64,000 nucleotides of DNA. Source: Serilophus lunatus (taxonomy: Eukaryota; Chordata; Aves; Passeriformes; Eurylaimidae). The translations under genes were made by a program, and so were the position numbers. Positions 38,401 through 51,892 of the stretch are shown here, piece after piece. Below the pieces are notes generated by a model. The model was not told the origin of the DNA. It searched no databases and saw only the letters and a list, made by a program, of their open reading frames with translations. The DNA lies in contig VXBA01001027.1 in NCBI GenBank assembly GCA_013399895.1, positions 3,529,148 through 3,593,147 of the forward strand, read 5' to 3'. Within the stretch, counting starts at the first letter, position 1. Each line of letters begins with the position of its first letter.

Positions 38401-41400
38401 TGGTCAGGAAAAAATACAGTATGAATAATGAAAAACATAACTATTATAAAGACAGTATAGCCCATGAGTTAGAAAGGGAGCTGTGGTTTGGACCTACCTT
38501 CACCCTACTGGGGACTCTAGAAACTATGTTTTGTTACACACTGGCAGTTCGCTACTTGTCCATAAACAAAAATGAAACCTTGACACAACTAACTCCCATT
38601 GCTACACCTTGTTGACTGTAAAGTTGTATTACATAGTTAATAAACTTGCTCAGCAGCAAATGCAATAGCATAAAACTCCCCAGAGACAGTTCAGAAAAGG
38701 AAATCTTGGGTTCCCAAGCAACCTGGTAGTACACATTTGCTCCTTTGCAAAGACTTTCTGGTATACTAAGCACACTGCACTTTGATTCTTTCACACACGT
38801 ATGAAACATCTCCTATAACTCCCCATGGGCAACTACCAGCTGTGTTATTTCCTTAAAAAATTTAACATATACCAGGGAGAAAGGAGAAGCAAAACAGGGA
38901 ATGTGGGCCATGCAGAGCTGTATTTTTAAATGGAAAATCTACCAAATTGCAGATCATCATAGCAACACACTGCTGTTATGCAAATTCCTTATTAGTCTAC
39001 ATACAGAAAGAGAAATGTGGCTAGTGTTTTGGCTAAGAATCTCCCTGGAATTAGAGACTCAAACAGTCAGCATTAATTATCTTCTAAGAACACTCACACA
39101 CGTCAGAAGCCCTGAAGTTCTCTTTTGAGCATCTAAGGCTGGTAAGCACATCATGTCTTCCTTCATATGTGGCCTACCTTGATCCTTGATCCTTCAAAGA
39201 AATGACGCCATGATACTACAAATGGAATTTCTTGATAAATATACTTGACTCTGATAAATTAATTGGCACTGGGTGACACTTAATCACAGAAGACATAAAT
39301 AATAACATTAAGAAAAACAGCTTTTTCCAGAGGGGTCTGGTCATACTAACTCTTTCCTGGCTGGAAAAGGACACATCAGAAGTAAAGGAGAAAATTATCT
39401 GAATATGGAGTAAAAATGAGATTAATGCTGTGATGCAAGATGGTGAGATAACTGCATGAGGAATTTAGAGATCCAAAACTTCAGAACAGGAAAGTTTGAC
39501 TAGTGAACTATATTAGTGATACAAAGCTAGCTCTCAACAAAGGATACCATAGGTCAGACAACTCGGGTTTGCTTTAGGTGTACACACACAGGTATGAGGT
39601 TGTGTTTGTGGAATTAAAACTACACAACAGACTTCTTCCTTCCACAATGCCACATTAGTGATATATATAGATGCATATACATGAAAAAATAAACTATGTG
39701 TGTGGGGTACAAACATCAGTTAGTTCCCATTCACTTTAAAAGAGACACAAAGCAGATGCACTGAAGAGCTCCATGCTGCCTAAGCCCTCCCTCTCCACAT
39801 AAGCACATCAAAGAGACTCTAACATAAGCAAACTTCTCTCCATCAAGGACAGTTCCTCTGTTTCTTTTCTCGTAACAAAGAAAACTTGGGAAGCTTTTGA
39901 TTTCTTTTGAAAGAAGAGTATGATGTCACTCTAAGCATGTAAACACTCAAATCAAGAAACTGCAGTACGTTTCCCCAAAGAATGATAAAAAAAAACGAAG
40001 AAAAGAGGGCAGGACGGGGAAGAGAGGAAGCAGAGACAGACGGTAAAAACAACTGAGAAGCCACATTCACTGCAGAGTTAAGATTTAGTGGCCTCTGTTT
40101 TACACCACTGTGGGTGAAAATCACTTTTAAGGGCTCTAATGAAAGTTGAAAGTTACCTTCAGGAAGTTATGCATATTTCAACAGAAATAAAAATCATTAT
40201 GCATTCTCTCTAAAGAGGATACAATCTCAAACTGTCAAAATTCTAAACTCTTCTACATATATTACATACAAATGCCTTCTATAAAGAAACCTCTTTTCAT
40301 TTTTCTTCTAAATTAGCTTAGTGGTCCATGTTATTACAGTATCTTGGTCTAGCCTGTGAATAATGTGACAGGTAATTTTTATACTTCTTGCCTGTACTTA
40401 AGTTTGAGTGAAGATACGGAAAACAACTTTTATGGTCTAGGTGTAAAAGTAAATGTTCTGTAAGTCCTGCATACCCAAACGTGGACATGTACCACGAAAT
40501 GTTTCATGCCAAAAACATGTCCCTCAATAAATAAGAGCAGATTTTTTTTTTAATATTGTGAATGTGCAGTAATTGATTTTTTTCAAAAAATGATAATGAT
40601 AATGTTGATTTTACCTATCACATTATCATGGGGGTTATTTAATATTCTTTGTTATCAGACAGGAATCACTATGTAATGGAATATTCTGAGAATGAATAAT
40701 ACGCAGATAACCAGAAACTCATCTAGGAAAAATTTAAAAAAATTGATTCCTCATGAAACTGTTGACTGTAATGACACAGGAATGGATAGTAACAGCTAAT
40801 TTCCATCTTGAAAAAAGCCCAAAATACAGTGTAACAGCTTAAGTTTGCAAGTGATTGAACTAGCCTTAAAATGTTGAACAGTTCAATGTTGTTTGACTTA
40901 CAATGCTGAAGAAACAATCAAATCTCTAACTGAAACCACAGAAAATTCAGTTTATATTTTCTCTTGTACCCAAACATTAGGCAGCCACAGCAAGGCTCTT
41001 TTTTTCACTGTCTGTAATGTACTTATGTTCCAGGACTTCAGCAGCTATGCTATAAATTATATTATGAAAAACATAATCAAAATAAATTAACTTGGAACTG
41101 CAGGGTTGGTTCTCTTCTCTTTAGAGAAGAAGTCTACACTACACTGGCAAGTGTGGCCATCAGAATGTTGAATCCAGCAGAATAAACTACATTTTTAAGG
41201 TGCTTCACGAAGAGTACAGAAGATTATGGAGATGGTGAAAGAAAGCAAAGCTCAAAGAAACAAAAGAAACAGAAGTAAAGTTAGAAGAAAAGTAAACTTC
41301 TGAAGTACTGAGTCTCTCTAACAGATAAAACTATATAAAACTACAGCTGGAGACAGCAAACAACTCAAAATTTTCCAGGCCATGCTGCTTTTATATAATA

Positions 41401-44400
41401 AATGCAGTGCAAAAATCAGAGGAAGGATTTGTGCCAAACAACATTTGAAGACACAGATTCATGTTTCTTTTCCATTCATGCCTCCAGTTGTAAGAAATTT
41501 CATATAATTTAGCAAGTAAGCATTTACTGTGATTAAAAGCACTTTCTGTCACCACAGACATCCATTTGAATAATGAAACTTTCATTGCTGTAAAGGTTAA
41601 TTTTCAATAATTTTAAATGCCTTTTTTTTTTGTTGTTCTGGTCATTCACAAGAGCAGAGATGTTACAGTGAATGTTAATACATATGGAAGAACACAGTTA
41701 TCACTCTCACAACTGAAATAAACCATTTAATACTAGAATATCCATTAACGTGCAAATTGAAAAAAATGTCCCAAAACACTAGAGGATACAAAAAGACGTG
41801 TAGGGAAGAGAAACAAGGTAAGCAATAAGTGACAGAGCAGTATTTTCTGTTACACAGACACACAATTAATGTAATATGAGGAACTATGTATTCAAATAGA
41901 AACTGAACACATGTTGTTCAGATCATACACCACTATATCCAGTGTTTTCAGAGTTATTCCTACTTAAAAACCAGGTAACCAAGAGCTGAGCTTTAGTCAT
42001 GCAAAGAATGTGTTTTGTTTACAAAATTAAAACACTACAGGTGAAGAATTTATATCTAAGACACTAAGCAGAGTTGTGATGAACAGTGATGTGTCCAAAC
42101 CCACATTTTGGTCAGTTATATGTATACATTTTTATCACCATGGAGGACATGTATGTATTTTACTTGCTCCACCATTTCTTGGTTTGAAAATGCATTTTCA
42201 TACAAACATTTTCAAGAGCACAGAAATAATCCATACATGGGAAAAAAAATAATCAGAATTTACTCACTTGCTCCAAGTTTGTTATTACTGATGCACTATT
42301 GTTCATATGATTGAGTGATTTGATTAATGTCCAGATTTTATTACAGCAGAGGGTGACAAAGAGGACTAAGATCTGTGATCTAAGATCTCTTTTAGTTTAT
42401 TTTGCTCTTTCCTTGTTGATGTAAAGCTATATGAATATGTTTCTAATGCTACTAGATTTAGAATCAAGGGCTTTCAGTAGCAGAGAAATTCAGACTTGAA
42501 ATCAACATCATGTTTCTTTCTGGGAGCTCTACATAGTCATTTGGATGCAAACTAATAATTATCACGAAGAGTATGACTCCTCCTGAAAGTAAGGGAATCA
42601 GCAGTGCTAGAAAACATGATCACTCTCTCTCCTAACACATCACAAATCAGAATGTGGTGGAAAAGCCAGTACACCAGATGTTATGAGCAGCTGAAAGAAT
42701 TCTTGGAACTTAGGATAATACTATGGTTTTTTCCACTTGAAGAATTCTACCAAGTTTACTTACTTGGAGACTAAAATGCTGCATATTTTCTGCTAGTGAA
42801 AACATGAGCTGCATTTCATTCAGTGCATTTTTATAGTAGTGATTGAATTCTCAGAATGCACTTTAGTGGCTTACAGACCTGACCATGGGCATTTGCCAGG
42901 CAGATTTAACCTCCCTGAGGCTGCAGGTCAGTGTATTATGTAATTTCAAGCTAGACAGTTTTACTTACTCCTCTAGCCTGAATGTTTCCTCTTACAACTT
43001 TTATTTTGTCTTATTTACTCCTCAGGTCCCTGTCAACAAAAGGCTTTTATAACCTTCTCTCTGTGGACTGGCATTGCACTGACTGTGTAAGAAATGCATT
43101 TCTGAAGCTGACCTGTAGCTGTTGCTCTGTAGGCACACTACAAGCACAGGTCTTGGGCTTTTTTACTCTAAAAAACGGTTTTTTCTACTGTGGAATAGCA
43201 TCAGTTTTCTGTGACACTGTATTCTGGCTGACAGGTGGGTAAAATAAACAACTAATGTATATTCCATATGAGGAACAATTCCTGAGTAGGTCAGGATAGT
43301 GAAAGAGAAAGCAGATTAAACCAACCTGGCAAAATGATGGTCTACAAAAGCATGTCAAAATAGCCCATTTCTCAAACCTGTTTTCCCAAATCTTGTTTTG
43401 CAATGGAGCTGACAAAGTTGAGGTATAGTTTAAAAAGCTGAGTGGCTTGAAATCCCTCCCTGCAAACCAACAGATTATTATCAGTCACAAACCTGCATAA
43501 GAGAAATCCCTACAATGTTTATTAAGATGGCTGCAAACACAATAATTTGTCTGCCTTATAAGATCTGTTTGACACAATAAACAGAATGCACAATAAACAA
43601 TTGCAATAGACAGTAAAGAATAAACAGATTGCTTGTTTGACAGAAGGTAGGAGAGACAAACCTATCTTTTGAGAATGTTAACAATCAGTACAAAACCCAG
43701 CAAAAATATAGCAAATAATCCAAATGTAATCATTTTGTGTAACTTCTTTCAAGAACTGCTTTTAAGAAAGAAGTCCATCTTCTTGCCAAGAGAAATTTAC
43801 ATGTTTTGCAAACAGATTTATTTCTCACATAAAACAGATCTCATAGGGTCAAGGTCTCCTACAGTCTGAGAGCTGCAGTACATCTACTTCAAGACTGCAG
43901 ATTAGATTTATCAAGTTTATTATTAGGAAATGATTTTGCAAGAAGGACAAAAGTTGAGTTTTTAACAAAGAACCAAATTTACAGCATCATGTTTAAACAA
44001 ATACGGAAATACTTTAAGATTTTCATTACACTGCTGACTCATTCTGATAGACCATAAATGCACATTTACAAGGTTAACTGAACATGAAGAATAACTTCAG
44101 ATTGAAGTAGACAACAGAAAAGGGAACCTTCAGTGTTCATATTGTAAATGGTGCTGGAAAATACTTACTATTTTGATATACTGAAATTTGCAGATTCTTT
44201 CCCATGCACCATAGATCCTACATACACACAGATCTTAAAAACTATGTGGAATAGTTGCTAAGTGACAAAAAAAATTCACTCTGGACCAAAAGCCTGTCAT
44301 AAACATTGCAGTTATACATCTTCTGCCTTCACATTTTCCTTACAGCTTTGTGTTTAATCTGAAATAGAAAACTTTGCCTAATAGGTGCCATGATGTTTAG

Positions 44401-45384
44401 AACACAGAAGTCTCCTTATTTATATAAATTCTTGACTCAATCTATTTTATTTTACACAACAAGATGACAACAATGCTCCGTATTTGGCACATCTCTGCTT
44501 TGTTTTGCATTTGTGGAAGAGAAACATCTTAGCATGCAGTGTCAGGAAGCATTCCAGCTCAGCCCAGCTTCTGCTTTGCTCCTGAACTTGGAAAGATAAG
44601 TGAATATGGAGATGAGCACAGTGAAAGAAGAGAAATGAGAAGAATATGAAGTCAGTGCATCATAACATTTACAAGGAAACACACACCTTTACTTATGCCT
44701 ATTTTATCGTGAAATAACTAATGCCAGGATTCCTGATCCTCATCTCAACAACTGAGTGTAAGTTGGAATTGTCCAGGCGCAAACATCCTACAGTAGTGAA
44801 GGCTGAGAAGGTCAAACTTTTCTAACAGTTTATCTGTGTCCAATTCCAATCCAGTCCCCAAACAGTGCAAAACACCTCTTCCTACCACTTACCTTGAAGA
44901 GGCTGATGGACTGAAAAAGAACGTGGCATTTTGGAAACTTCAATCAAGCATACAGATCTTCACTGCCAACATATATACTAGAAAATCATATTTTGCTCAC
45001 AGAATGAAAATGGATATAAAATTAATTTTGAAGGCTGCATCATCCTACTGTGCAGTAAAAAAATACACATCAATACCTGTTTCCTCTACATTGAAAAGAG
45101 TCTGAAAAGTTGGGTTAGATAATATATAACCTATAAATACCATCAGCAATATTAAAGTTTTTAACATAATGTCCTCCAATTCGTATCTGCTTCTTTGAAT
45201 ACCATATCCTTATAAAACCAGTCACTTTGAAGCTCTGTGGTAATCCTCTGGAGACCTAAAAGAAAATGCACTTACAGGAGACAACTTTCCACTACAACAT
45301 GCTTGTCATGTGAGGATATAACCTGAGAGAATATAATGCTATCTTTCTGTTATTTTCAGTTTGTTCATTTTTATTCATAGCTAC
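32428..45384 (-). other. NAALADL2: NAALADL2 intron of 12,957 bases
   Basis: Intron between the 49-codon and the 32-codon exons; GT at 45384-45383 and AG at 32429-32428 on the minus strand. No further exon of the gene fits here because the two flanking exons join directly in frame and in family order. No CR1 or LTR sequence was recognised. It contains a short perfect palindrome at 34924-34947, a (TA)n stretch at about 37680-37691, and a run of T at 41622-41631. Open frames are short and look like chance. Confidence 0.85.
34924..34947. repeat. Perfect inverted repeat, 10-base arms, 4-base loop
   Basis: TTAATTGATT, loop TATG, AATCAATTAA. The arms are fully complementary. Each arm holds a TTAATTGATT homeodomain-like (TAAT/ATTA) core, so it could be a dimeric binding site; in DNA this AT-rich it could also be chance. 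Confidence 0.9.
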
Positions 45385-45531
45385 CTCTGATGTTTTGAAG
45401 TCCTCGTAAGAAAACTGTGTGGCAGGTACTCCGAGATGGTTGATGAAATAGTCTGAGTCTCCCTGTATCTGCACAGAACTCACATTAGATCCGGGGCATC
45501 TAGTCTTTTCCTCACAGTTGAAACTCTGGCT
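45385..45531 (-). CDS. NAALADL2: NAALADL2 internal exon, end of M28-like domain (49 codons)
   Basis: Internal coding exon read on the minus strand from 45531 down to 45385. It follows a T-rich tract ending in CAG and is followed by GTAGCT as donor; it is 147 bases, 49 codons, phase 0 at both ends. The peptide begins SQSFNCEEKTRCPGSN and contains QGDSDYFINHLGVP and SYEDFKTSE. From memory of the family this matches NAALADL2, where the human protein has nearly the same DYFINHLGVP block; it corresponds to the FOLH1 segment around GNDFEVFFQRLGI near the end of the M28 peptidase fold. NAALADL2 is a type II membrane protein whose M28 domain is regarded as inactive; its function is not settled. There is an N-X-S sequon (NVS) at exon residue 17 and a Cys pair (residues 6 and 12), as expected for an extracellular domain. 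The orthologue call is firm because the next two exons continue the same alignment in order and in frame. The start is a splice acceptor, not an initiation codon. Confidence 0.94.
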
Positions 45532-46666
45532 CTGAAAAACAAACACAAATCAAAACTCTACTTATTTGCAACCAGACTTTTGAAGACTTGTAGCAATATC
45601 TTGTTTACACAGCATTCTTTGGGTTGAAGCAACTTGAATACTGCAGAGAATGGTGTTTGCTGCAACATGAACGAGTCTTTCAGAGGATAAAGAAAGTTGT
45701 ATTTAATTGAGATGGTAGGAGATGCAAGAGAAGCAGCAAAGACATATGGAATGTCCCATACTGGCCAAGGGATTAGGGGTCATCATAGTGCCTTTTGGAA
45801 GGATATTTTGAGGTCTTTAATGGCTACTCAGGAACCAATTTTTTATTCAGTTAATAGTACGTTCTGCCAAAACAAAAAGCTGAATGAGATGATCACATTC
45901 AAGGTATTTATGGCCTATGAAATGCTGGCAATGAATTTGCTACAATTTGTTAGAGTACGGCATAAGAGAAAAGCATAATTAAAAGCTAACAATACACAAT
46001 AAACATTTTTCTTGGTAAAATGCTTAAAACAATTCTAGACAGTGACATCTTTATATTTTTTTCATGTAAGTATTTTATGGTGAAATCTTAGCAACAGAAT
46101 TGTAATAAATATGAGAACTGGAAATCAAGCCCCAGACTGAGTGCTAGATCCTAGTGTAGCTTTCAAATATATCAGGTAATTAAACTCTAAATAAACAGTA
46201 GGCACAGAAGCTTTCAACATCTATCACAGCAAATAAGCTACTAAGGTTTCTTTTCAAGAATGTTAGGAAGTTGAAATACTGGAGATTACTTGCATTTAGC
46301 TAACAGTTTATATAGTATTTCATAACTTCCTCACATCTACTTACTAAATTACTATCTTACTACAAAACGAGTGTAAGATTAATTCTCCTTTAACACTAAA
46401 ATACAGAAAATTCTGTTCATTAAAGTCCCTGAGGTTATCAGGAAAATGGTTTAAGAGTTAGACAGAGACAAACCTTAGTATTTTTCCATTTTAAAATTAG
46501 CATAATTATTGCTTTACAGTTTCAGTTCAGTGCTATAAAGAATGCAATTCCATATTACCCAGTCTAAATAAGGGCTGCAGACTCTCACAGAAAATTATTT
46601 TAAAATACCTTCAAGGAATAGCTTCTATTTTCATGAGTATTTTTGAAGAGTAGTTATATTGCTCCA

Positions 46667-46679
46667 TTTTTTTTTTTTT
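46667..46679. repeat. Poly-T run (13 bases)
   Basis: Simple T run in the right-hand intron. Confidence 0.95.
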
Positions 46680-48004
46680 GTTAAATCCTTCTGCTCCTGC
46701 CATTCTTACATGAATTCACAGTTATGTACCGAAAAGGTACAACAGTAAAAGCCTAAATCATATACTTGTTTCAAAAGGTGTTTTCAAATAACTCCACTTG
46801 TGTCTTCTAGAATCTTTCCCACTCAGAACCACTGCATAGCATACATCCATGCAAAAAGGTATGTTTATAATTTTATGCACATATCTGTATACAAAATCCA
46901 GATCCTTTCAGGAATTATAAGTTGTTAAAGTACTATACTGCAGCATAGATTAGACAGTCTTCACTTCCTCATACGGCCCAACAGAGTGACAAGTTTCACA
47001 AATAATGAGTAGCCTGTTCTTCCTTTAATGTTTAAAATCTTACTGGATGATACAAAATACAGCTTTTGACATACACTCACCTCCATTTCTGTGGCCATAC
47101 CATGAAAATGAAGAAAGGGATGTCTTACTTTTTCAGAAACGCATGTCTGACTTGTAGGCAGCATAACACCCCTCAGAAAACACCTCTTACATTCTATTTT
47201 AACTATTCAGAAAGAATCTGTTACTTTTTGTCTTCACCATATCAGTAATGATATATATTTTTTAAGAAGTATGAAAGTTTACATATGAAACGTTTACAGA
47301 TTTGGTTAAGAGGACAATGAACTACGGTACTTTTTGAGTTTTACATCACCATCCTGCATGGTATAGGATTTCCATTTTTATGGCAACAACATTCAATTGA
47401 AGGATACTGCATTTTAACAGTTTAACTGCTTTATTCCACTTTCACTGTTCCAACACACAAGCCCCTGACAATGACTAATTCAACAACAAGTATTTAACAC
47501 AGCAGCAGTATGGGAGAATATTTACACGCAAGATACTGTTCTCTTCCAATTTCTTTTTATTGTTATGCAGGCTCTACAACATCAGCATTCTTCAACTCTC
47601 TGGTAACGACAACAAAGTTCATACAGTTTGTTTTGCATTCATTAAACAACTGAAATGTTTCCCAAAACTAATGGGCTTACAGAATAATAATGTCCTACAA
47701 TTAACAAAACTAATAAAATTAATTTCCAAAAATCTTTAAGAATGCACCTAGAATAAATTATAAGCAACACACAGAAAACTTCCTGCAGTAGAGTAGCCAA
47801 ACTGCATTTCTTCAGCTAGTTAGCCTTACAGTAAAAACACGTCCTAGCAGTATTTAGAGCAAGGATTGCTTCATGACAGTGCAAGGATGCACATGCTATT
47901 CATAACTGAATAATTTTATTTCTCTGGAGTTCATTCTGTGTTTTAGCATCGTGTTACAGGTTTATATTACAAATTTGAGAATATGAAGAGGACCATATGG
48001 CCCA

Positions 48005-48028
48005 TTAAATACATTTAAATACATTTAA
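48005..48028. repeat. Short tandem repeat, 10-base unit, about 2.4 copies
   Basis: TTAAATACAT is repeated twice and followed by TTAA. Perfect copies. Confidence 0.9.
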
Positions 48029-48168
48029 TTTGCATTCATGTTCTAAAATAGATCTGGCACATCTAAAGTATAATCAAGTGTTACTTCATTGCAGATCTTA
48101 TTCTACTACCAGTTAGAACTCAGTGTTCATAGGTGCCTTTTGCTACAATGGCATAAACAAAAGCCTGT

Positions 48169-48195
48169 AATAAATAAAAAATAATAATAATTTAT
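48169..48195. repeat. AT-rich microsatellite (TAA)n-like
   Basis: TAATAAATAAAAAATAATAA followed by TAATTTA; interrupted trinucleotide/tetranucleotide A+T repeat. Confidence 0.85.
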
Positions 48196-51100
48196 TGACC
48201 GCTTTGATAGTTCACCTTCCACCTGGAGACAAATACTTGTCAGTTAGTTCTGCTTACCTTCTTTTCTTTATGTAACTCCAGTTTAACTTAAAATATTTCC
48301 AGCTTGTGAAAGTGGATTAAAATGTCTAAGCATTTTTCAACAGGTCAAGTAAAACTTGACCAATTATTCTTCCAATATGTCAGTGATCTCAGCTTCAGAA
48401 CTACAGCAAGAAAGCTTATTCTTCATGAATAATCAATCTCTATTTCTTGAGCTGAATCACCACCTGTTTTAGCAACTGGTGCAAAGCAAATAAATTTAAG
48501 AATCCGAAATAGGATAAGACAGACCACTTAGATGAAGTAAAATTATCTGAACAAAGAGCAGAAACCAATAGATTAGCATCTTTATTACTGTAAACATGTT
48601 ATGCTAAATCAACAACAACAGGCAGTAAAGGCCAGAGAAGCAAAGGAATCACAAGTATATGTTTCTCATCTATAAATATGCAACACAGTGGCAAACAAAT
48701 CATTAGACGAAAAAGGTTTGACAGTTCCTAAAAAATACTATGAGCTTCTTTCTTGGCCTGACTGCCAAAGTCAACTGGAAAAAAATCATAGAGTTTATAG
48801 GTATTGTATTAATTCTATGGCAAGCATGTTTTCTCATAGCTGTTTATCATGTTTGGCAATAAGCATCCTGTTCTGCTCTCTGTCTTTGCTGATTGATATT
48901 GCTAATAATGCAAATCAGGTGTTCATAAAATTATTAGGGAGATTTAATATAGCACTTTCCCCTATATACCTTTTCAAATCAACCAAAGGCAAGGAAGGTA
49001 CCTAACATTTCTGTCTTGCCCAACATCATAGAGCACAACAACTGCAAAGAAATTAAATGCACAGTATTTCTTAAATTTCGAGCCTTATCAAACTTTCATA
49101 ATGAAAGTATGTACATAAAAATATTTCTAAATTATATTCACTCATTCTTTCTCTCTGTAAGGAAAAAAATCTAAACGTGCTCATGATTATTAATATGATA
49201 CACATGGACAGAGAATAGTTGTGGGTTAAATAGCCTGAATGTTACACACCACTAATGTGATGTATTTGTCTATTTATACAGTGCAATCATTATCTGATTA
49301 AAACTACATCAAGAAATCTTATGAGGTAGAGTGCCTAAAACTTGGTGATTTTAATTAATAAAATGTTGGATCCTTCATTTCTCAGCAATTTTTCCCTTCC
49401 AGCTTATGCATATTTTCACTGAAACGTGTGCGAAGCTTTAGTGTAAATATCTGAAATATGAACATTATTTATTGGCGTTTAAGGGCAAGAAGAAATGAAG
49501 AAATGAAATTTTTCCATAGCACTGCAAAATCAGTCACATCAAAGATGCATTCAACTCTCAGAAATTTCCCCTACTTTGGGTTCTTCAGTATTATCACAGT
49601 AAAATGAGGGATGTTCCTTGCACACACACATACTCCATTGAGAGGACTCTCTTGTCACTAGGGAAGAAAACTCCCCCATGAATTAGTGTTTATTTAAAGC
49701 CATCAGGGTCAAGGAACTTTGCATCATCTCAAGTCCTTCTGATATTCACAACAGTGCAGGTGATTCTCCAACAAATCACTACAGCCTCGGGGTTCACCAT
49801 TAGCCACTTAGAATTCCTCCACCCACAAAGTACTCTGTGTTTTCTTACGCAAAAACACTGCACCTGGAAATTCTAAGAGTTTTTTAGACTGTGCAGGACA
49901 AGAAGATAGTATTGTATTTTCACAAGAAAAAACTGTCTCTTTCGTAAGCCACACAGATTTAAAATAATTGGTCTTTGAAAATGTCTGCAAGTATCCTGCA
50001 TGACAGAGAAGACCATTTTCACACAGAAAGGAAGAGGAAACTGAAAATGGTGACAAGTACTATGCTTTTAAAAGGCCAGGTCAAATCGAGATCAGCCAAG
50101 ACCCAATTCTGAAACTATTCAGATTTCCACTGAACCAAGGAAAAATCAGTTTAACTACACAACACAAGCCACCATACATGAGACTCCAGTTTTAGCATTC
50201 AAAAAAGTGTAAAGTAAATTTTACCTTTTCATGGTGACTTCGTAACAAAACTGGGAAATTATAATACCAGAGGTTATAAAACACAGCATAGAAAAATGCT
50301 TACACTTGGGGTGAAAAATTTAAATATATCGTTGTATGTTGTACTACTTTGCAAATTAACATTATTTTTTATTTATTTTAGAGGCATAAGCCTGTATTTC
50401 TTGTTCAGAGCTTTGGTTTCTGTTAAGAAGAATTTGCATACTTTTAAATAATTGTCTTATTTTTTAAAATATATGACCATCAGTGAAAGATCTTTATAAT
50501 AAATGGGACCTCACAGGACTAAACTACATTTTAGATGCAAAATTTACATCAAACTGGTAATAAATACAAAAGCAAGGTAGTAAAAAATTATATACTCTAA
50601 ATTAAATTTCTTATCCTGGAATTTTTCTACATTTAACTTTATCTACTGACAGTCCCTCTCTGATTCCTGATGCTTGTTATATACTTCTGAATTACAATTA
50701 TCCTTCCTACAGGTAAATTCAAGTCATGCCTCATTAACTCAGATGTACCTGTTGCCAACACCCAGTACAAACAGCTAGGAATTTTAATGGCTTTTTCAAG
50801 GAAGGTAAAAATCAAGCAAGTATGCTCCCATTTGATAAGAGAATTTTAGAGCAACCAAATATTTAAAGCTAAAATTACATAGTATGAATCAAATATGTAG
50901 CAAGACTGCAACTGGAATGGCATCATTATAAAATAATCGAGAAACTATTGAACGTAGCTGTGGTAGATGTGTTTCTCCAAAGTATCCACTTACCCCAGAC
51001 TCCCATACTCATCAACCAGAAAATACTGCATTACAACTTCTCCCATATGTTTTCATCAGCAGAGATAAACGTAAACTCTCCTACACCTCGGGTAAAATCA

Positions 51101-51855
51101 CTTTAAAGACTGAATTTCTATGACCACAGCCTCAATATTAAGTGAATTACTTTTATTGATGGTAAACTTCAGAAAACAGCTTAAAATTGTATTCTATTAT
51201 GGATACCTATTGGGACCCACCAAAGAAAATACCATACTATAGAGGGCACCTGTCTCCACACCCAACTCTGAACACACTGAAAACTTTGGATATTTTTTTC
51301 CTTTAGAACTTATATTTTTAAATCTAGTTTTGAATATAAATAGTTTTTGCACACGGTATAGTTGCATGTGCAATCAAGGGATGCAAGGTCAAGCTGGATT
51401 TTTTTGATTATGTAGAAAGTAAAACTTTCCTGGACTTAATGGTGTTCAAGCTTTTACTTCTTATTATTCAGTAGCAAGAAAACTGGTCAGTGTTAGTTGT
51501 CACATAAATAATGAGATACGGTGAAACCTAGTTTTAACAAAATGCAAATTAATTTGGTTTAGTATAAAACACTAATAATTTGGGACTTGATAAGAACTGC
51601 ATGACTTCCCAAATGTTTTGTGCTGTAGTAGTATTTGTTACTAATATAAAAACACTGCTTAAGTAGGTAAGAGGATTAGGATTTGACAACAAGACTTCAT
51701 TTTCAAATGGCTGATATTTTGTACTCCATGTAAATAGCTGTGGCTTGTAAAACATTTTAAATGCCTAAAGGCATTCTCATTCTATAATACATAGAGTCAG
51801 AAAGACTGAACCTATTTCTTGGTCTGGTCTATCTCTGTGATTACCAGGTTCTGCC

Positions 51856-51892
51856 ATGCATTTTTGCATGATGCATTTTTGGGATGCATCAT
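51856..51892. repeat. ATGCAT cluster, 15-base period
   Basis: ATGCATTTTTG occurs at 51856-51866 and again at 51871-51881, followed by ATGCATCAT at 51884-51892. The palindromic ATGCAT core therefore occurs three times in 37 bases. Confidence 0.9.

Noticed and set aside
47066..47164. Possible exon with a CTCACCTCC donor-like motif on the minus strand
   Set aside because: The translation does not match the expected preceding NAALADL2 segment and the frame has no matching acceptor that I could see.
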